Source: UBA5796 sp040752455
GTDB lineage: Bacteria; Chloroflexota; Anaerolineae; Anaerolineales; Villigracilaceae
Length of the DNA: 64,000 nucleotides
NCBI GenBank assembly: GCA_049324115.1
Contig: JBMOMN010000017.1
Span: 60,341-124,340, forward strand
Direction of reading: 5' to 3'
In this document: in pieces, positions 36,621 to 44,704 of the stretch
Layout of the letters: each line of letters opens with the position of its first letter
Position numbering within the stretch: the first letter of the stretch is position 1
Translations under genes and position numbers: made by a program
The notes under the pieces: generated by a model
Seen by the model: the letters and a program-made list of their open reading frames with translations, nothing else
What the model was told of the DNA's origin: nothing
The model's database searches: none

Positions 36621-37400
36621 TCACGCCCACGCCACCGCGCGGCAAAACGCCGCTTCGCCGCCTTTGAACTTCCACGGGAAGACGCCGAGGGTGATGCGCT
36701 TGTTGTGCAGTTCCTTCAAGCCGATGTCACCGCCGAGATTTTCCACGTGGATGCAATCGTGAGGGAACAAGGCGTTGTGCGTGAGTTGATACGCCGAATC
36801 GGGGAAGAGTTCGTCCATCTTGTCTGTGCCGAATTTCGCTTCGGTCTTTGCGCGGACTTTTTGCCAGTGTTCCAATCCACCCTTGCCGAGGAAGCGCCCA
36901 ATGGGCAGATTCATGGGATGATCGGTGGAGATCATGTCCACGCCCCAGATGTGGATCTTTTTCTTGAGGAGCCAGTCGCAAATGCTGTAATGCGGACCCG
37001 GGTGACGTTGGATGTATCGTTCCTCGTCCGCTTCTTCGCCGAAGAAAGAGTACTTGTGCCAGCCGGTGTGGATGAATAAAATATCGCCGTCGTGTACGTC
37101 CGCGCGCTTCTCAATGTCTTCCGGCGTGAAGAGTCCCACGTCATCGAGCATGTCGCTCAGATCAACGATCACACCGGGACCGTAGCACCACTCAATGGGG
37201 ATTTGATCTATGGTCTTGCCTTTGGTCACAAAATGACGCGGCGCGTCCAGATGTGTGCCCATGTGGTTTGACGTCTGAATGTATTGCGCATTGACGCCAT
37301 GCTCCGACTTGCGCTTGATATATTTGACTTCAAACGGCGGATAGAAGGGCCAGAAGGAACAATCCTGGTTGAGGTCCTGGGAGAGGTCGTAGATTTTCAT
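36621..37400 (-). CDS. Cyclase-family metal-dependent hydrolase (kynurenine formamidase-like)
   Basis: This 259-residue protein has the metal-binding motif HMGTHLDAPRHF (about 46-57) that defines the cyclase/KynB/isatin hydrolase family, together with GVDMISTDHPMN. Members hydrolyse N-formyl or cyclic amide bonds. In this operon such an enzyme could open a hydroxylated N-heterocycle. The frame extends 40 codons upstream to 37520, but ATG 37400 is chosen: it has AAGGAG at the right distance, and the extension covers the preceding gene end and a heptamer repeat. Confidence 0.85.
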   Translation of the reverse strand: MKIYDLSQDLNQDCSFWPFYPPFEVKYIKRKSEHGVNAQYIQTSNHMGTHLDAPRHFVTKGKTIDQIPIEWCYGPGVIVDLSDMLDDVGLFTPEDIEKRADVHDGDILFIHTGWHKYSFFGEEADEERYIQRHPGPHYSICDWLLKKKIHIWGVDMISTDHPMNLPIGRFLGKGGLEHWQKVRAKTEAKFGTDKMDELFPDSAYQLTHNALFPHDCIHVENLGGDIGLKELHNKRITLGVFPWKFKGGEAAFCRAVAWA

Positions 37401-37438
37401 TTCAAAACTCCTTTTGGTTGAGTTGAGTGATGCAGAGA

Positions 37439-37942
37439 CTAGAGACTGGAGACTTGGGAGAATGTCATCAGCCATTCGAGTTCGAGGTCGGTGAAGAGGG
37501 GTGTGGAATCGTCGAGCCAATCGTCAACGACATACTCCCCGCTGGGTTCACGAACAGATCTTGATGAGGTTTTGTTGTCTTTGCGCTGGGATTTCAGACT
37601 ATTGGCAAAGGCATTTAATTGACGCGCCACATCGGACAGTCGAGCCGCGTAAGCCTTTACTTCCTCTGCCTGCATGAGTTCACGCGCCAGGGCGCGGTTC
37701 AGCCAATATTTCGTCTCGAATAAACTGCCACGGGAATAATAAAGAAACTGGAGTTTTTCGCCATAGTTGAAACGGCCATAAGATTCTGCAATGTTTGCCC
37801 CAACAGAATCGGCTGCTCTTGCCATCTGCTTGCCAACAACGTCTTTCGCAAATTCCTCCCACCGTATAACGCGCTTCCAGATCGCGTCGGCAATATTCTC
37901 CGCGCTTTGCAGGATTATCAGATCTTCAAGTTCTGTTGCCAT
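37439..37942 (-). CDS. Four-helix bundle protein (S23/intervening-sequence family)
   Basis: The 167-residue protein matches the four-helix bundle (S23, Avd-like) family: KDVVGKQMARAADSVGANIAESYGR (about 34-58, in two stretches), FLYYSRGSLFETKYWLNRAL, and a basic tail. Members are encoded in 23S rRNA intervening sequences, as stand-alone genes, or as the accessory protein of diversity-generating retroelements. No reverse transcriptase or variable repeat is seen here. The gene is a passenger in the catabolic operon and is flanked on both sides by AGTCTCC-type heptamers. Its last codons (FSQVSSL) are translated from the repeat. Confidence 0.85.
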   Translation of the reverse strand: MATELEDLIILQSAENIADAIWKRVIRWEEFAKDVVGKQMARAADSVGANIAESYGRFNYGEKLQFLYYSRGSLFETKYWLNRALARELMQAEEVKAYAARLSDVARQLNAFANSLKSQRKDNKTSSRSVREPSGEYVVDDWLDDSTPLFTDLELEWLMTFSQVSSL

Positions 37943-37971
37943 TTTGTGCCTCCACAGTCTCCAGTCTCCAT

Positions 37972-39222
37972 TTACAGATTGTAACGCTCCGCAAACGCCA
38001 CCAACGCCTGCTCGAATATGGAAATCGGCGGTCTTACCAACCCCGCGCCGACCTGACCAACTCCGGCGTTCTTGTGGGCAATGCCAGTGTTGATGCGGGG
38101 CGTGATTCCCAGCTCGACCACTTTGCGCAAGTCAATGCCTGTGGGTGTGCCGCGAAAATCAAGCGAAGGCATGGTGAAGAACTTGCTTTCGGCGAAAGTG
38201 ATTTCATACATTTCGAGAGTCGCATTCATGGCATCTTTTGGCGTGCCGCCCACAAAAGTGACAATGGCAGGTGCGGTTGCCATCGCGAATCCGCCGATGC
38301 CTGCCGTTTCGGTGATGGCGCTGTCGCCGATGTCGGGGTTGGCGTCAGCCTGGGAAAAGCCGGAGAAGAACAGGCCAATTGGAATTTCAGCAGGAGCCGT
38401 GAACCATTCCTTCGCGCCCAGCCCGCTGACCCGGATCCCAAAATCCGTGCCGTTGCGCGCCATGGTCGTAACGATGGTCGAGCCTTCCACGCCGTGCGCC
38501 GCATCGGTCATCGCTTTACACGCCGCCATCACCGGGTTCAACACGCTCAAGGCATTGTCGCCGATGAATTGCAGAACCTCAGCCATCGCCGCGCTGTCCT
38601 TCATCGTTTTCGCGATCAACGGCGAAAGCAACTTCAAATAGATGAGCGACCCCGCTTTGTTGCGGTTATGCCCTTCGTCGCCCATGTGCAGCGCTTCGGC
38701 AATCAGCGCGCGCATGTCAATGCCATTTGACCCCGCGAGCGCATCCGCCAGCGCAGTGCCAAGCACATCGTTCATCCAATGCAGTTTCTTCAACACCTCG
38801 TTGCTGTACGCGCCGTAGCGTAAAACTTTTCCATAACCTTCATTCAAATTCGAGAAAGACTTGTTCCCGTGCCCGGCATTTTCCACAGCATAGACTTTCA
38901 TGGACGCCGATGTGACTCCCGCCATCGGGCCGACCGCGCCGTGATGATGACACGCGTCGAATTCGACCTCGCCTCTTTCCACCCTGGCAACTGCCTCCGT
39001 TTCGTTGGCTGCCAGCCCCTCGAACAGCATCGCGCCGATGACCGCCCCCCGCAACGGACCCGACATCCGCGCCCACTCGATCGGCGGACCCGCGTGGAGG
39101 AGCAGGTTATCCTTCATGCCAGGGATCACATCCCGCGCGGCAGCAACACTCTTCAAAATCGGTCGGGCTTCCATCATCCGATTGACGGCAGTTTGGTTGG
39201 CAGTGTTTATATCCATAATCAT
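37972..39222 (-). CDS. DUF1116 protein, AllG-like subunit of oxamate carbamoyltransferase
   Basis: This 416-residue DUF1116/YlbE-family protein has NTANQTAVNRMMEARPIL at the start, LLHAGPPIEWARMSGPLRGA (about 41-60) and the conserved EGSTIVTTMARNGTDFGIRVSGLG region (about 250-275, seen in parts). In E. coli the homologue AllG forms the oxamate carbamoyltransferase complex with AllF and AllH. It follows the FdrA gene by nine bases on the same strand. The start may be 39222 or ATG 39216. It is complete and close to normal family length. Confidence 0.88.
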   Translation of the reverse strand: MIMDINTANQTAVNRMMEARPILKSVAAARDVIPGMKDNLLLHAGPPIEWARMSGPLRGAVIGAMLFEGLAANETEAVARVERGEVEFDACHHHGAVGPMAGVTSASMKVYAVENAGHGNKSFSNLNEGYGKVLRYGAYSNEVLKKLHWMNDVLGTALADALAGSNGIDMRALIAEALHMGDEGHNRNKAGSLIYLKLLSPLIAKTMKDSAAMAEVLQFIGDNALSVLNPVMAACKAMTDAAHGVEGSTIVTTMARNGTDFGIRVSGLGAKEWFTAPAEIPIGLFFSGFSQADANPDIGDSAITETAGIGGFAMATAPAIVTFVGGTPKDAMNATLEMYEITFAESKFFTMPSLDFRGTPTGIDLRKVVELGITPRINTGIAHKNAGVGQVGAGLVRPPISIFEQALVAFAERYNL

Positions 39223-39231
39223 CTCCAGTCT

Positions 39232-40917
39232 CTATTTCCTCATCCTCTCCAGCAACGCCGCCATCCTCTCATTCCCTCCCGCCGGCGGACGCCACTCCAC
39301 GTGGACGGCTTGCGCACCCTGCGAGATGAGACTGTCGTAAAACGATTCCAGCCCCACATTGATGGCGGCGAGAGGCTTCTTCAACTGCTCAAGATTGACG
39401 GGTGCAAATTCATATTTCTTTTTGCCGCTCAATCGCAAACTGACATATTCCACGGCTTCGGTTGCGGTGCGGAAAACCGTCACACCCGCTTCTTGTAATT
39501 GCGAGACTTGAGACTGGCGATTCTGTGGATCATCGTCCGTGCCAATGATGATTGCCACAAACTCCAAATCTCGAGTCTCCAGTTTCTTTTCTCTAATCTC
39601 TTTTATCACAGGAACCAACTCCCCCGCAGGATCAGGATGCGAGCCTTCACCCAGAACCACATCGAACAAAATCATCCCAACTTCTGGATCAGCCGCTTCC
39701 TGCTTCATGCGGCGGATGCGGAGGTCGTTGTCAATCATCGGGTGCAGGCGTCCGACCATGAAGAACTCATCGCCGAGGTCTATTATCGTATGAGCCTCAC
39801 TTTGAAGAGGGTTCTTGAGTAATTGGTGATCGGTAATTGGGGTGTTGGAGTAAATTGAGGACAGGCTGGCTTGCAAGCCGAGGAGGGTCTCGTAGGCAAG
39901 TGTTCCGCCTGAAAATAAACCACGTAAGTAGAGACCAGAAACTTGAGACTTTGAATCGCCAGTCTCTAGTCTCAAATCTCCAATCTTTACCGCAATTTCC
40001 GCCGCTTCGCTCAAACCAATTGCAAAATACACATTCCCAATCTTCCTTGCGGGAGGTGGATAGCCGATGAAATAGATAACAACAGATTTCCCCGTCCATT
40101 GCGCGGCGGAGATGAGACCTGTCGCGACATCGGGCGAGGGGGGCTTGGAGATGAGCACAATGACTTTGGTTTCAGGATCACGCGCGAGCAAATCCAACGA
40201 CTGATGGGCTGTGATCGCACCGACATCAGATTTCAGGTCACGCCCGCCTGTGCCAATGGCGTGGGAAATGCCTCCGCCCAGGTTGTGGATGTGAGATGTC
40301 ACAGCCTGGAGTCCTGTTCCCGAAGCGCCGACCAGGCCGATCGGTCCGCGGCGGACGCGGTTGGCAAATCCCAGCCCGATGCCGTTGATGATGGCTGTCC
40401 CGCAGTCAGGTCCCATCACGAGCAGACCTTTTTCCCGTGCGGTTTTTTTCAACGCAATTTCATCTTCCAGTGAGACGTTGTCACTGTAAAGGAAAACGTG
40501 TTTCCCGAGGTCGAGTGCTTCACGCGCCACACCAGCTGCATACCGACCAGGTACGGAGATCAAAACCCAATTAGCTTCGGGCAATTGCCTTGCCGCCGCG
40601 CTCAAACTGCGTGGGCGAAAATCTTGCGAAACGCTGGATGACTTTCTCCGGGCAAGCAGCTCATCAACCTGGCCAATGGCATCTACCGCAGATCTTTCCG
40701 TATCGGCTTTAACGACAATTAGCAGATCGTCGGGGCTGGCAGAGATCGAATCAGGCAGGAGGTTGTTTGCGGCGAGCAAGTCGCGATTGGCTTGGGTTGC
40801 CATCACAACACCTGCATCCAAAACGCCGGGGAAACCCAACAGATCCCGCTGAAGCTGCATCAGCACGACCGAGTCGTAGTATGTCCCGGCGCGGATGTTC
40901 CACTTTGTGGCTGTCAT
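39232..40917 (-). CDS. FdrA-family protein, AllF-like subunit of oxamate carbamoyltransferase
   Basis: This 561-residue FdrA homologue is built on the succinyl-CoA synthetase alpha fold. It has an N-terminal IRAGTYYDSVVLMQLQRDL segment and the CoA-ligase-like core GLVGASGTGLQAVTSHIHN (near 197-215), with GTGGRDLKSDVGAITAHQSL after it. It overlaps the amidase stop by four bases (ATGA at 40914-40917), which fixes the start 12 codons inside the longest frame. Two repeat-derived peptides interrupt it in frame: LRLETGDSKSQVSG (about 39940-39985) and SNTPITDHQLLKNP (about 39815-39855). Both sit at or beside the expected domain boundary. It is expected to bind carbamoyl phosphate chemistry partners with the DUF1116 and DUF2877 subunits. 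Confidence 0.87.
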   Translation of the reverse strand: MTATKWNIRAGTYYDSVVLMQLQRDLLGFPGVLDAGVVMATQANRDLLAANNLLPDSISASPDDLLIVVKADTERSAVDAIGQVDELLARRKSSSVSQDFRPRSLSAAARQLPEANWVLISVPGRYAAGVAREALDLGKHVFLYSDNVSLEDEIALKKTAREKGLLVMGPDCGTAIINGIGLGFANRVRRGPIGLVGASGTGLQAVTSHIHNLGGGISHAIGTGGRDLKSDVGAITAHQSLDLLARDPETKVIVLISKPPSPDVATGLISAAQWTGKSVVIYFIGYPPPARKIGNVYFAIGLSEAAEIAVKIGDLRLETGDSKSQVSGLYLRGLFSGGTLAYETLLGLQASLSSIYSNTPITDHQLLKNPLQSEAHTIIDLGDEFFMVGRLHPMIDNDLRIRRMKQEAADPEVGMILFDVVLGEGSHPDPAGELVPVIKEIREKKLETRDLEFVAIIIGTDDDPQNRQSQVSQLQEAGVTVFRTATEAVEYVSLRLSGKKKYEFAPVNLEQLKKPLAAINVGLESFYDSLISQGAQAVHVEWRPPAGGNERMAALLERMRK

Positions 40918-42209
40918 CGTTTGCTCACTATTTGTTCCAAATGCGAGCACCAATACAACAACGCTTCATCCATGTACCAGTTGCCGACCACTTGCAGCCC
41001 CATCGGCAGACCTTCTTCATTTTTTCCGGCGGGCAGGTTCACGGCGGGGAGACCAAGTTGAGTCCACGGCAGGCACATGACCGGGTCGCCGGTGCTTTCA
41101 AGTCCTTTGGGAGCGGGGCCGATGGTTGGAGGGCAGATCCAGAGATCAATTTGATTTTCGTTCATGGTTTGGGTGATGGAGGTGTGGAAGGCATCGCGGG
41201 CAGAGATTAAAGACTGGAGATTAGAGACTGATTGACCGCGGCGGATCAAATCTGAGAATTTGGAGGAGTAGAGAATTGAATGTTTAGCGTACCATTGTTG
41301 ATGAACCTGCGCTGTATCGTAAGACATGATCGCATCGTGACGATTACGTATTTCCTGAAGATCATCCATCACACGCACTCGGCGGATTTGATAGTCGGTA
41401 CTTAGTAATTTGCACATCTCTTCGAAATGCGCCAGACCTTCCGCGGACGCGCACTGTAAATAAGGCCCATCGGGGATCCCAAGCACGGGCTTAGAATCTC
41501 CAGTCTCCAGTCTCTGATCTCCAGCCTCCGGTCTCCAATCTCCGATTAACACCCTGGCGACTTTTTGGGCAGTTTCCACATCAGGCGTAAAAAAACCCAC
41601 GTGATCGAGTGAAGGAGAAAGTGGAATGACCCCCTCGCGGGAAATACGTTCATACGTCGGCTTGAAACCAACGACACCGCAAAACGCGGCAGGACGGATG
41701 ATCGAGCCGATAGTCTGTGTGCCAAGCGCGAGGGAGCAGAGACCCACCGCAACCGCCGCGGCCGATCCACTGCTCGACCCTCCGGGAGTATGTTCAGGAT
41801 TGTGTGGGTTGCGAGTGGGACCGGGCGAGAAATAAGCGAACTCAGTAGTGATGGTCTTGCCAAGGATCAATGCGCCAGCATTTTTGAGTCTTGTAACACT
41901 CTCGGCTTCACTGCCTTGAAGTTCATCAGCGGGCAAACGGCTGCCAGCCTGTGTGACAAAACCGTCTGCATGAAAAATATCTTTTACACCGACCAACCTG
42001 CCAAAAAGAGGCGGGCGATTCATCGGTTCTGGGAACTTTTCAACAAGCGCTCCCGCCTCTTTGTACAGACGCTCAAAACGTTGTTCTTCTGGAATGAATG
42101 CCAACACAGCCGGTTCACGCTCAGAGAAATAGTTCTCGATCTGGGAGAGATAATCTTTGACCGTTATCTCACCTTCGCGAAATGACTGTGTCAGTTCGAG
42201 TTGATTCAT
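40914..42209 (-). CDS. Amidase signature enzyme
   Basis: This 431-residue amidase has the Ser-cisSer-Lys triad region: Lys in GVKDIFHADG (near 73), GGSSSGSAAAVAVG (near 142-155) and the nucleophile Ser in TIGSIIRPAAFCGVVGFKPTY (near 166, shown to 20 residues: TIGSIIRPAAFCGVVGFKPT). These enzymes split carboxamides to acid and ammonia. In this operon oxamate or a ring-opened amide is a possible substrate. The start is set by a TAATG overlap with the 2Fe-2S gene (stop 42211-42209, ATG 42209). Two heptamer-derived peptides lie inside: WRPEAGDQRLETGDSKP (about 41490-41550) and SVSNLQSLISARD (about 41205-41235). Confidence 0.88.
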   Translation of the reverse strand: MNQLELTQSFREGEITVKDYLSQIENYFSEREPAVLAFIPEEQRFERLYKEAGALVEKFPEPMNRPPLFGRLVGVKDIFHADGFVTQAGSRLPADELQGSEAESVTRLKNAGALILGKTITTEFAYFSPGPTRNPHNPEHTPGGSSSGSAAAVAVGLCSLALGTQTIGSIIRPAAFCGVVGFKPTYERISREGVIPLSPSLDHVGFFTPDVETAQKVARVLIGDWRPEAGDQRLETGDSKPVLGIPDGPYLQCASAEGLAHFEEMCKLLSTDYQIRRVRVMDDLQEIRNRHDAIMSYDTAQVHQQWYAKHSILYSSKFSDLIRRGQSVSNLQSLISARDAFHTSITQTMNENQIDLWICPPTIGPAPKGLESTGDPVMCLPWTQLGLPAVNLPAGKNEEGLPMGLQVVGNWYMDEALLYWCSHLEQIVSKR

Positions 42210-42685
42210 TAGCGCATTTTTTCTGCTGCAAGTTTTACAGCATCCACAATATGTTGATAGCCCGTGCAGCGGCAAAGGTTGCCTGATAATGCGTGGCGAA
42301 TTTCATCTTCTGTTGGGGTCGGGTTTTGTTTCAAGAATGGAACGAGCGTCATCAATATTCCCGGGGTGCAATACCCACATTGCAAGCCATGTGCTTCCCA
42401 AAAGGCTTGTTGGATCGGATGCAGGTCATTTGTATCTTTTGCCAATCCTTCGACAGTTGTGATTTCGTGTCCATTTGCCTGTACGGTAAAGATCAAACAC
42501 GAGCGCATGGATTCATCATCGAACAAAATCGTGCAAGCGCCGCACACACCATGCTCACAACCGACATGCGTACCTGTCAGCCCAAGTTCATGGCGCAGGA
42601 AATCACTGAGCAAGAGACGCGGTTCCACTTCGCGCTTGTATTCTTGACCATTGACCTTGATCGTAATCGGGACAAATTGGGTCAT
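42209..42685 (-). CDS. 2Fe-2S small subunit of the molybdenum hydroxylase
   Basis: This 158-residue subunit has both iron-sulfur clusters of the family: plant-type CEHGVCGAC with a fourth Cys in MRSCLIF, and the C-terminal helical domain with QCGYCTPG and LCRCTGY. It passes electrons from the molybdenum centre to the FAD subunit. It overlaps the FAD-subunit stop by four bases (ATGA at 42682-42685) and the amidase start by one base, so all three are coupled. It is complete and of normal size. Confidence 0.96.
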   Translation of the reverse strand: MTQFVPITIKVNGQEYKREVEPRLLLSDFLRHELGLTGTHVGCEHGVCGACTILFDDESMRSCLIFTVQANGHEITTVEGLAKDTNDLHPIQQAFWEAHGLQCGYCTPGILMTLVPFLKQNPTPTEDEIRHALSGNLCRCTGYQHIVDAVKLAAEKMR

Positions 42686-43563
42686 TGTAGATTTTCCTCC
42701 GCACGCTGAAAGGCTTGCTTCAATGCTTTTTTCGTCAACACATTTGCCAAATGACGTTGGAACTCTGGTGAAGTATGAACATTCCCATAAGGATTGATCT
42801 CTTTACCGCTCGCAACAGATGCAACCGAATTGATCAAGGCATCGTTCAAGGTTTCACCTTGCATCATGTTGACGGCTTCCCTTGCATCCACAGGTCCGTC
42901 ACCGGCATTCAAGTAAACCAATTTCGCTTGTTTGCATTTTTTGTTTTCATCCATAGTAACGAGCGCGGCGACTCCCATCAAAGCATAGTCACCTGCACGC
43001 GGAGCAACTTCCATGAACGACCAGCCTGTTTGCGGCGGCATGAACGGCAATTCAATTTCAACCAGAACCTCATCAGGCTCGAGCGCTGTCGTGAACATGC
43101 CCGCGAAAAAATCCTGCGCATTGATCCAGCGATCCCCAGATACATTTTTCGCCTTCAACCTTGCATTCAATGCCAGCATCACCACAGGCAATTCTGCGGC
43201 AGGGTCTGCGTTGACGATACTTCCGCCAATGGTGCCGCGATTGCGGATCTGAGGGTGGGCGATAAATTGAACGGCTTCATGTAGCAGCGGCGCTCGCTTT
43301 TCGATCAGCGCATCAAATTCCAAATGTCGTTCCCGCGTCATCGCGCCAATGCGGATCGTCTCATCTTCTTCGCGGATAAAGCTTAATTCAGCAATCCGAT
43401 TCAGATCGATCAAAACACCAGGCTGAACAATCCGAAAATTCATTGCAGGCACGAGGCTTTGTCCGCCCGCAAGGATCTTGGCATCGTCGGCATTTTGACG
43501 TTTCAAATCCAATGCCTGTTCAAGCGAATCTGGAGCATGATATTCAAAGGGGGCAGGTTTCAT
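42682..43563 (-). CDS. FAD-binding medium subunit of the molybdenum hydroxylase
   Basis: This 293-residue CoxM/XdhB-type subunit has the FAD signatures AGGQSLVPAMNFR (about 32-44) and RNRGTIGGSIVNADPAAELP (about 108-127), followed by the CO dehydrogenase flavoprotein C-terminal domain. It takes electrons from the 2Fe-2S subunit and passes them to an unknown acceptor. The ATG at 43563 has GAGGA upstream. The large catalytic subunit is encoded 6 kb downstream. Confidence 0.95.
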   Translation of the reverse strand: MKPAPFEYHAPDSLEQALDLKRQNADDAKILAGGQSLVPAMNFRIVQPGVLIDLNRIAELSFIREEDETIRIGAMTRERHLEFDALIEKRAPLLHEAVQFIAHPQIRNRGTIGGSIVNADPAAELPVVMLALNARLKAKNVSGDRWINAQDFFAGMFTTALEPDEVLVEIELPFMPPQTGWSFMEVAPRAGDYALMGVAALVTMDENKKCKQAKLVYLNAGDGPVDAREAVNMMQGETLNDALINSVASVASGKEINPYGNVHTSPEFQRHLANVLTKKALKQAFQRAEENLQ

Positions 43564-43589
43564 GGATGGTCCTCACGGTGTTGTTTCGC

Positions 43590-43645
43590 ATCTCTGGTCT
43601 CCAATCTCTAGTCTCCGTTCACCAAAGATTAGAGACTGGATACTT
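43590..43645. repeat. Heptamer array between XdhC-like and FAD-subunit genes
   Basis: Units such as GGTCTCC, AATCTCT, AGTCTCC and the opposing AAGATTAGAGACTGGATAC run across the gap and into the 3' end of the XdhC-like gene, supplying its last residues (QEVSSL). Confidence 0.8.
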
Positions 43646-44699
43646 CTTGCGCCTCTTTCCTGACTTCAAGTTGATCCTGCTTCCGATACGCGTTCACCAC
43701 CTCCGACATGACCGCCAGCGCGATCTCCTCCGGGGTTTGTGCGCCGATGTTCAAGCCAATTGGCGCGTGCAGACGCGCCAATTGTGATTCGCTAAGGCCT
43801 TCGTTCAATAATCTCTCGCGTCGCTTCTCATTTGTGGATTTGCTCCCCAGCGCGCCGATATAAAACGCAGGGCTATTCAGCGCGATCTTCAATGCGGGGT
43901 CATCCAATTTGGGATCGTGAGTCAGCATGGCCATGGCAGTGGATGATGTGATCTTGGCCTGCTCGAAAGCTTCCTCGATCCAGGTTTGGATCAACTTATC
44001 TACATGCGGGAACCGCGCCTCGTTTCCCCATGCTTTGCGTGGATCAATGACAACCGTGCGGTATCCAAGTGTCTTCGCTAACGACACCAAAGCAACTGCA
44101 ATGTGAACTCCGCCCACTATAAACAAGGTTGGTGGGGGAGTGATGGCTTCGACGAAGACCTCGATGCCTTCACTCAGTTGTGCGCGGAACGACCTTCCTG
44201 TGGCAAGGGCTTCGCTTGCAAGTTCGTATACCTTCTTATCCCACCCGCCGCCGATATGCCCTGAACTGTTGTCATTCTTCTGCACAAGCATTTCGTGTCC
44301 CAGGTATTCAGCAGGCCCACCGATCACCGTAGCATGTGCAGACGGTGAATCATCCATCCATGCGGTTCGTAATAAATCGAAAAATTTCAGATCCAGGGGT
44401 TTTACAAATACATTGATACTACCCCCACATGCCAGCCCCACATCCCAGGCGGTTTCATCTGCCACGCCGAAATGTAATAGCTCGGGTTGCCCGGTTTTGA
44501 GCGATTCGAGTCCCGCCTCTATCACGGCAGCTTCCACACAACCGCCACTCACTGACCCTGAGATTCGGCCATCCGAAGCAAGGATCATCTTCGCCCCGAT
44601 GCGACGCGGCGACGATCCCCAGGTCTGGACGACTGTTCCCAACGCAATAGAAACCCCATCCGCTTTCCATCGCTCCAGGTCATTCAAAATATCGCGCAT
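43629..44699 (-). CDS. XdhC/CoxF-family molybdenum cofactor maturation factor
   Basis: This 356-residue XdhC-family protein has an N-terminal XdhC_CoxI segment (GTVVQTWGSSPRRIGAKMIL, about 22-41, and SGSVSGGCVEAAV) and a C-terminal Rossmann domain (LFIVGGVHIAVALVSLAKTLGY, conserved core seen from about 196). Homologues bind and sulfurate the molybdenum cofactor and insert it into xanthine dehydrogenase-type enzymes. It lies between the CoxG-like and FAD-subunit genes. Its C-terminus ends in a heptamer array. Confidence 0.92.
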   Translation of the reverse strand: MRDILNDLERWKADGVSIALGTVVQTWGSSPRRIGAKMILASDGRISGSVSGGCVEAAVIEAGLESLKTGQPELLHFGVADETAWDVGLACGGSINVFVKPLDLKFFDLLRTAWMDDSPSAHATVIGGPAEYLGHEMLVQKNDNSSGHIGGGWDKKVYELASEALATGRSFRAQLSEGIEVFVEAITPPPTLFIVGGVHIAVALVSLAKTLGYRTVVIDPRKAWGNEARFPHVDKLIQTWIEEAFEQAKITSSTAMAMLTHDPKLDDPALKIALNSPAFYIGALGSKSTNEKRRERLLNEGLSESQLARLHAPIGLNIGAQTPEEIALAVMSEVVNAYRKQDQLEVRKEAQEVSSL

Positions 44700-44704
44700 A
44701 ATTT

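Noticed and set aside
37439..37942. Diversity-generating retroelement accessory gene (avd)
   Set aside because: The protein is of the same four-helix family, but no reverse transcriptase, template repeat or variable repeat was seen nearby.
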